From an uncultured Faecalibacterium sp. (GTDB taxonomy: Bacteria; Bacillota; Clostridia; Oscillospirales; Ruminococcaceae): a stretch of DNA of 17,118 nucleotides. The translations under genes were made by a program, and so were the position numbers. Location: positions 1 through 17,118 of the forward strand of contig CALESJ010000012.1 in NCBI GenBank assembly GCA_937907025.1. The letters run 5' to 3'. Positions 12,711-17,118 of this stretch are shown here, in pieces; position 1 is the first letter of the stretch, and each line of letters begins with the position of its first letter. The notes below the pieces were generated by a model. It worked only from the letters and a program-made list of their open reading frames with translations, was not told where the DNA came from and did no database searches.

Positions 12711-15376
12711 CCGGCAAACTGCACAAACTGGTTCGGGAACACCGCCCCACGGTGCTGGCCCTGGCGGCGCTGCTGGTCTGCCTGGCCGTGGCCGCCGGAT
12801 TGTGGCTGGCTGTGGTGCGGGGCAATACCCAGAAGAGCCTGTCCCAGAAAATCAGCGATGACTATACCCTCATGAGTGCCCCCATCGAGGCGGGCCAGAG
12901 CGTGAGCCAGACCTTCTCCTACGAGGAGGACCTGCTGGCGGTGGCGGTGGTCTTCGGTACAAACGGGGAACAGCCCGCCGGCACCCTGAACGTGACCCTC
13001 ACCGACGCCGACACCGGCGAGGTGCTGGCCACCTCCTGGGGAGATATGAGCCTCATCGTGCCCGGGCAGTATACCGGCCTGGGCCTGGACCACCCGGTGC
13101 CCGGCAAACTGGGCGGGCATTACTGCCTGACCCTGACCCCGGACTATACCGGCGCCGGGCGGCTGTGCGTGGGAACTTCCAACGGAACCGCCCTGTGGGA
13201 CGAAACCTATACCTTCGCAGGCGAAGCCCAGGATGCCACCCTCTCCCTCATTGTGACCTACCGCACCATCGGCGGGTTCCTGGACCGGTTCTTTATAGGG
13301 GTGGCGGTGCTGGCGGCGCTGCTGGTGTTTTTCGGGGTGCGGACGGCCCTGTGCCGCCGCATGCCCCTGCACCGGCTGGTGTTTGTGCTGGTGGTAGCCT
13401 TTGGCCTGCTGTACAGCGTGGTGCTGCCGCCCTACGCTGCCCCGGATGAAAAATACCACATCAACCAGTCCTTCACCCTGGCCTGCCGCTGGGCCAACTT
13501 CTTCAGCGATGACGAATGGCGCATGGGCAACGTGCCCATTGATATGAGCTATCGCCGGGAACACGATGTGAATACCCTGCTGCAGAACGAGAACACCACC
13601 GTGTTCAGCTGGCAGGAATTGTCCGAAAATCTTTTCACCACCACCACCGACAGCTTCGACAGCCATGTGGAGCTGGCCGAATACCAGACCGACCGCAACC
13701 CCACCCTGTATGTGGTCAGCGCGGCGGCGGTGTTCCTGGGCTTTGTGCTGCACCTGGGCTTTGTGCCGGTGCTTATGCTGGGGCGGCTGGCCAACCTGCT
13801 GGCCTTTGCGGTGCTGGCGGCCCTGGCGGTGCGGTTTGCCCCCTTCGGGCGGCGGGTGTTCGCCGCGGCGGCTCTGCTGCCCATGACCCTGCATCTGGCC
13901 GCCTCCTTCAGCCGGGACGCGCTGCTGCTGGGCCTGGCCTTCGTCTTTACCTCCCTGTGCATGCAGGCGGTGTTTGCGGATGAGGGCCACCCCGTCACCC
14001 TGCCCCATCTGGTGGGCCTGGGCGTGGCCGGTGTGCTGCTGGCCCCCGCCAAGCTGGTGTACCTGCCGCTGGCGGCCCTGTTCCTGCTGATCCCCAACGC
14101 CCGTCTGGGGGCCCGCCCCTGGGTGAAAAAGGGGGTGTATCTGGCGGCCTGCTGTGCCCTGGCCCTGTGCCTGAACAGCGCCATGCTCACCGGTCTGCTG
14201 CACAACGGCGGAACCGAAACGGGCACTGCTGTTTCGGCAACGACCGATGCCGCCGCCCCGGCGGAAACCACTGCCGCCGATACAGCTGCGGCACCGGCGG
14301 CACATGCCGCCCCGGAAGCCGCAGACAGCACCGCAGCCACAGCGGAAGATTCCGACGCCGAAGACGCCGGCAGCCCGCTGAAATCCTACTTTGACGCCAT
14401 CCCGGCCGCTTACCTGGAACACAGCCCCGAAGCCTTTGTGCGCCGGGTGTTCTACTGCGGCGGGCTGACCCAGGATGTGGCCGACAGTGAGGTGGAATTC
14501 TGGGCCCAGGCCCTGGTGGACGGGGATGTGAGCGCCGCCGAACTGGGGCAGAGCTTCTTCTTCAGCCCCAGCGAGATGGAACAGAGTTCCTTCACCGATG
14601 AGGACTTTATCCGGGCCGTGACCCTGACCTATTTCGGCAGCCAGACCGTCAACGACTGGTCCTGGAACGTATTGACCGAGCAGGGGCGCGTGCTGCTGTT
14701 CAAGGCCTGCTATACCGTGGAAGTCGGTGTGCAGGAACTGACCGAATGCGGCGTGACCATCGGTATGGAGGACGCCGAATACTATCCGCTGGACCGGGAA
14801 ATCCTGGTGCAGCGGGTGGAGGAGGCCCGGGCCGTGCGGGAGAGCCAGAGCGTGGCTTCGCCGGAGGACCTGATCACCTACACCCCCGGGTATATCCTGA
14901 CCCATCTGCCCGCCACCGTGCTGCTGGTGGTGCGCACCGCCGTGTACAACACCGACGATTATATCCGCGGACTGGTGGGCGGACTTCTGAGTTACAACTC
15001 GGTGGAACTGGCCTGGGGCTGGGTCATTGCCCTGTACGGGCTGCTGGCTTTTGCCGCCCTGCCCGCCCGCCGGGATACCGAATTCGACCGCCTGCCCGCC
15101 GGGCATTACCGCGCCTGGTGCGTGGGGGCGGTGCTGGCCTGCTGTGCCCTGGCCCTGGCCGGGTGCATCGTATGGACCCCCACCTATTACGAAACCGTTT
15201 ACGGCCTGCAGGGGCGCTACCTGCTGCCGGTGCTGCCGCTGGCCATGCTGGTCTGCGCACCCCGGCGTGTCCTGGCCGTGGACGCCGACACCGCCGCGTC
15301 CCAGCTGGTCTGCGGACTGTGCGCGGTGAACTTCGGCGTGCTTTTGAACATCATGCTGGTCATCCTTGCCCGGTGA
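12707..15376 (+). CDS. Large DUF2142 membrane protein with DUF4214-like insert
   Basis: The 889-aa polytopic protein overlaps the previous stop by 4 bp. Residues 14-37 form a first membrane helix, 38-185 an outside beta-rich domain, and further helices lie at about 195-212, 222-240, 335-358, 362-378, 385-420, 434-463, 474-492, 733-747, 768-785, 802-823 and 836-850, with one more at the C-terminus. PPYAAPDEKYH (241-251) after the third helix and YGLQGRYLLPVLPL (832-845) near the end are DUF2142 hallmarks, a GT-C-like family often found in cell-wall glycan loci. DUF2142 proteins are usually much shorter. The extra length comes from the N-terminal domain and from a loop at 495-730 with an Ala/Thr/Glu-rich stretch (503-556) and a segment 576-680 (FVRRVFYCGG...VEFWAQALVDGD...FFFSPSEM) resembling two DUF4214 repeats. 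The likely role is adding sugars outside the membrane; acceptor unknown. Confidence 0.82.
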   Translation: MTGKLHKLVREHRPTVLALAALLVCLAVAAGLWLAVVRGNTQKSLSQKISDDYTLMSAPIEAGQSVSQTFSYEEDLLAVAVVFGTNGEQPAGTLNVTLTDADTGEVLATSWGDMSLIVPGQYTGLGLDHPVPGKLGGHYCLTLTPDYTGAGRLCVGTSNGTALWDETYTFAGEAQDATLSLIVTYRTIGGFLDRFFIGVAVLAALLVFFGVRTALCRRMPLHRLVFVLVVAFGLLYSVVLPPYAAPDEKYHINQSFTLACRWANFFSDDEWRMGNVPIDMSYRREHDVNTLLQNENTTVFSWQELSENLFTTTTDSFDSHVELAEYQTDRNPTLYVVSAAAVFLGFVLHLGFVPVLMLGRLANLLAFAVLAALAVRFAPFGRRVFAAAALLPMTLHLAASFSRDALLLGLAFVFTSLCMQAVFADEGHPVTLPHLVGLGVAGVLLAPAKLVYLPLAALFLLIPNARLGARPWVKKGVYLAACCALALCLNSAMLTGLLHNGGTETGTAVSATTDAAAPAETTAADTAAAPAAHAAPEAADSTAATAEDSDAEDAGSPLKSYFDAIPAAYLEHSPEAFVRRVFYCGGLTQDVADSEVEFWAQALVDGDVSAAELGQSFFFSPSEMEQSSFTDEDFIRAVTLTYFGSQTVNDWSWNVLTEQGRVLLFKACYTVEVGVQELTECGVTIGMEDAEYYPLDREILVQRVEEARAVRESQSVASPEDLITYTPGYILTHLPATVLLVVRTAVYNTDDYIRGLVGGLLSYNSVELAWGWVIALYGLLAFAALPARRDTEFDRLPAGHYRAWCVGAVLACCALALAGCIVWTPTYYETVYGLQGRYLLPVLPLAMLVCAPRRVLAVDADTAASQLVCGLCAVNFGVLLNIMLVILAR

Positions 15377-15397
15377 CCGCTCCTTAGGAGGCTGCCT

Positions 15398-16543
15398 GTG
15401 ACCATCCTGTATTTCTCGGCCCAGTATCTGCCCACCGTGGGCGGGGTCGAGCGCTATACCTGGAACCTGGCGCTGCGCACCGTGCGCGCCGGGCACCGCG
15501 CCGTGGTGGTGACCAGCGCCCTGCCCGGCCTGCCGGACCGGGAAACCGACGCCGACGGCATTGAGATCGTCCGCCTGCCGGTGTGGCCGGTGATGAACGG
15601 CCGGTTCCCGGTGGTGCGGCCTTCGGGTGCGGCCGTTCTGCGGCAGCTGCTGCGGGAAACAAACCCGGATTTCTGCATCATCCAGACCCGCATGTATACC
15701 CAGAGCGTGCTGGCCGCCCGGGAGGTGCGCCGGGCCGGGGTGCCCGCCATCGTCATCGACCATTCCACCGGCTACATGCCGGTGGGCGGCGGTGTGGTAG
15801 GCCTGGCCGGGCGGCTGTATGAACACTTTGCCTGCGGGCTCATCCGCCGCACCGGACCGGACTTTTACGGCGTGTCCGCGGCGGTCTGCCGGTGGCTGAA
15901 GACCTTCGGCATCACGGCCAAAGGCTGCCTGCCCAACGCCGTGGATCCCGACGCCCTGGCGCGGGAGAGGGCCGAACAGCCCGTCAATTGGCGTCAAAAG
16001 CTGGGGCTTGCCCCGGATACCCGCCTGGTGGTGTTTGTGGGGCGGCTCATCCCCGAAAAGGGCGCCGTGGCCCTGGCCCAAGCGGTGCAGGCCCTGCCCG
16101 GCACCGTGCTGGTGGCGGCGGGGGACGGCCCCGACCGGCAGAAACTGCTGGAGCTGGGAGCCAAAGCCCCCGGGGCGCTGGAACACCGGGCGGTGGTGCA
16201 GCTGCTGTGCCAGGCGGATGCCTACTGCCTGCCCACCCGGTACGCCGAGGGCTTCCCCACCACCTTGCTGGAGGCGGCAGCCTGCGGGTGCCCCATCCTG
16301 TGCACCCCCACCGCCGGCACCGAGGAACTGCTGCCCGGGCCGGAGTACGGTATCCTCCTGGCTGATACCGACCCGGAAACCATCCGTGCCGCCCTGCAAA
16401 GCCTGCTGGCTGACCCCGAAGGAGCCCGCCGCGCCGCCGCAGCCGCCCGCGCCAACCTGTGCGCCCACTTTACATGGGATGCCGTGTTTGCTAGAATAAT
16501 GGCGATCGCGCAGGAAAAAACCAAGGAAGGGACCGGGGCCTGA
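15398..16543 (+). CDS. GT4-family glycosyltransferase
   Basis: The 381-aa protein is a GT-B fold retaining glycosyltransferase of family GT4. It uses a GTG start at 15398, supported by TTAGGAGG 6 nt upstream and by the family N-terminus FSAQYLPTVGGVERYTWNLA. VVFVGRLIPEKGAVALAQA marks the start of the donor-binding half. YAEGFPTTLLEAAACGCP contains the E-x7-E pair (E284, E292) that in GT4 binds the nucleotide sugar. No membrane segment is evident, so it works at the cytosolic face, adding an NDP-sugar to the lipid-linked glycan. The specific sugar cannot be read from the sequence. It follows the DUF2142 gene by 21 bp in the same operon. The length is normal for GT4. Confidence 0.92.
   Translation: MTILYFSAQYLPTVGGVERYTWNLALRTVRAGHRAVVVTSALPGLPDRETDADGIEIVRLPVWPVMNGRFPVVRPSGAAVLRQLLRETNPDFCIIQTRMYTQSVLAAREVRRAGVPAIVIDHSTGYMPVGGGVVGLAGRLYEHFACGLIRRTGPDFYGVSAAVCRWLKTFGITAKGCLPNAVDPDALARERAEQPVNWRQKLGLAPDTRLVVFVGRLIPEKGAVALAQAVQALPGTVLVAAGDGPDRQKLLELGAKAPGALEHRAVVQLLCQADAYCLPTRYAEGFPTTLLEAAACGCPILCTPTAGTEELLPGPEYGILLADTDPETIRAALQSLLADPEGARRAAAAARANLCAHFTWDAVFARIMAIAQEKTKEGTGA
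16469..16497 (+). promoter_or_regulatory. Candidate internal promoter before GT2 gene
   Basis: Inside the 3' end of the GT4 gene, TTTACA (16469-16474), a 17-bp spacer and TAGAAT (16492-16497) each match five of six consensus bases, and TGC makes an extended -10. Transcription would start near 16504, about 60 nt before the GT2 start. This stretch is more AT-rich than the rest of the gene. Confidence 0.45.
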
Positions 16544-16566
16544 ACCCCGCCCGAAAAGGAGCAGAT

Positions 16567-17118
16567 ATGTCAAAATTGCTCATCGTTATCCCCGCCTACA
16601 ACGAGGAAGCCAACATTGCCCATGTGGTGGGAAACCTGGTGACCAACTACCCCCAGTATGACTATGTGGTGGTCAATGACGGCAGCCGGGACCACACCGC
16701 GGCCATCTGCCGGGCCAACGGCTACCGCCTTATCGACCTGCCGGTGAACCTGGGCCTGGCCGGGGCCTTCCAGACCGGGCTGCGCTACGCCGCCGAAAAC
16801 GGCTACGACTGCGCCATCCAGCTGGACGCCGACGGCCAGCACAAGCCGGAATACATCGCCCCCATGCTGGCGGAACTGGAGGACGGGGCGGACATTGTCA
16901 TCGGCAGCCGGTTCCTTACGGTAAAAAAGCCCAAGACCCTGCGTATGCTGGGCAGCTATATCATCAGCTGGGCCATCCGCCTGACCACCGGCCGGGCCAT
17001 CTGCGACCCCACCTCCGGCATGCGGCTGTTCAACCGCGCCATGGTGGAGGAGTTTGCCCAGAACCTGAACTACGGCCCCGAACCGGATACCATCAGCTAC
17101 CTGATCAAGAACGGCGCC
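16567..17118 (+). CDS. GT2-family glycosyltransferase (DPM1-like), 3' end beyond window
   Basis: The first 184 codons are seen; the gene runs past the window edge. It is a GT-A fold family 2 transferase of the dolichyl/polyprenyl-phosphate sugar synthase type. Seen are IVIPAYNEEANI (6-17) with the nucleotide-binding loop, VVNDGSRDHT (35-44), LPVNLGLAGAFQTGLRYA, and QLDADGQH (90-97) carrying the metal-binding DxD, then IVIGSRF and CDPTSGMRLFNR. Such enzymes often make an undecaprenyl-phosphate sugar, which would supply the outside-acting DUF2142-type protein; direct transfer to a glycan is the alternative. AAAGGAG lies 5 nt before the ATG, and the gap to the GT4 stop is 23 bp. Whether membrane helices follow at the C-terminus cannot be seen. 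Confidence 0.9.
   Translation, partial: MSKLLIVIPAYNEEANIAHVVGNLVTNYPQYDYVVVNDGSRDHTAAICRANGYRLIDLPVNLGLAGAFQTGLRYAAENGYDCAIQLDADGQHKPEYIAPMLAELEDGADIVIGSRFLTVKKPKTLRMLGSYIISWAIRLTTGRAICDPTSGMRLFNRAMVEEFAQNLNYGPEPDTISYLIKNGA

Noticed and set aside
14200..14370. Frameshift or sequencing error in the Ala/Thr-rich stretch of the DUF2142 protein.
   Set aside because: The frame stays open and clear protein features continue in the same frame on both sides, so it reads as a genuine low-complexity linker.
12575..16573. Minus-strand open frame of 1332 codons opposite the KdsC-like, DUF2142 and GT4 genes.
   Set aside because: It crosses three well-supported plus-strand genes and their junctions and has low-complexity Gln/Gly/His content.

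Overview
The window looks like a chromosomal piece of a GC-rich, Gram-positive gut Clostridia relative (Ruminococcaceae/Oscillospiraceae, of the Faecalibacterium-Subdoligranulum-Gemmiger type). This placement is an inference. It rests on high GC with strong AGGAGG ribosome binding sites, an LPQTG sortase-anchored surface protein, bacterial cell-surface Ig-like domains, and short GC-rich palindromic repeats built on CTCCCC...GGGGAG.

Left part (1-6500), unlinked housekeeping and surface genes. A tandem array of 156-bp palindromic repeats (1-517) lies just downstream of a minus-strand NAD(P)H-hydrate epimerase (nnrE, 528-1232). A divergent intergenic region then leads to a large secreted LPXTG protein (1559-4096). 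This protein has a repeat-rich N-terminal region, three or four Ig-like domains, a zinc-ribbon-like module and a sortase signal. A bidirectional terminator separates it from a minus-strand CAT-anticodon tRNA, probably tRNA-Ile2. Next come a GHL10-type secreted glycosidase-like gene (4353-5615), a second diverged copy of the palindromic repeat, a cluster of five perfect stem-loops, and a minus-strand NimA-like flavin-binding gene (5956-6426).

Right part (6546-17118), one long plus-strand polysaccharide operon that runs off the window end. A good sigma-A-like promoter (6546-6574) precedes an ABC-2 permease (Wzm type) and its ATPase with a C-terminal glycan-binding-like domain (Wzt type). A four-gene cassette follows: a GT52/polysialyltransferase-like protein, a KdsB-family CMP-sugar synthetase with altered substrate loops, a DRE-TIM pyruvate-aldolase-like protein fused to a C-terminal Rossmann-like domain, and a KdsC-family HAD phosphatase. 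Then come a very large DUF2142-type membrane protein with a DUF4214-like insert, a GT4 glycosyltransferase and the start of a GT2 glycosyltransferase.

The most interesting reading is that the cassette makes, activates and transfers a 3-deoxy-2-ulosonic (Kdo-like) acid onto an ABC-exported cell-wall glycan in an organism that should have no LPS. No KdsA-type synthase is seen. The aldolase could take its place by adding pyruvate to a sugar aldehyde. The Wzt C-terminal domain could recognise the resulting cap before export. These functional links are inference; the families and gene order are read from the sequence.
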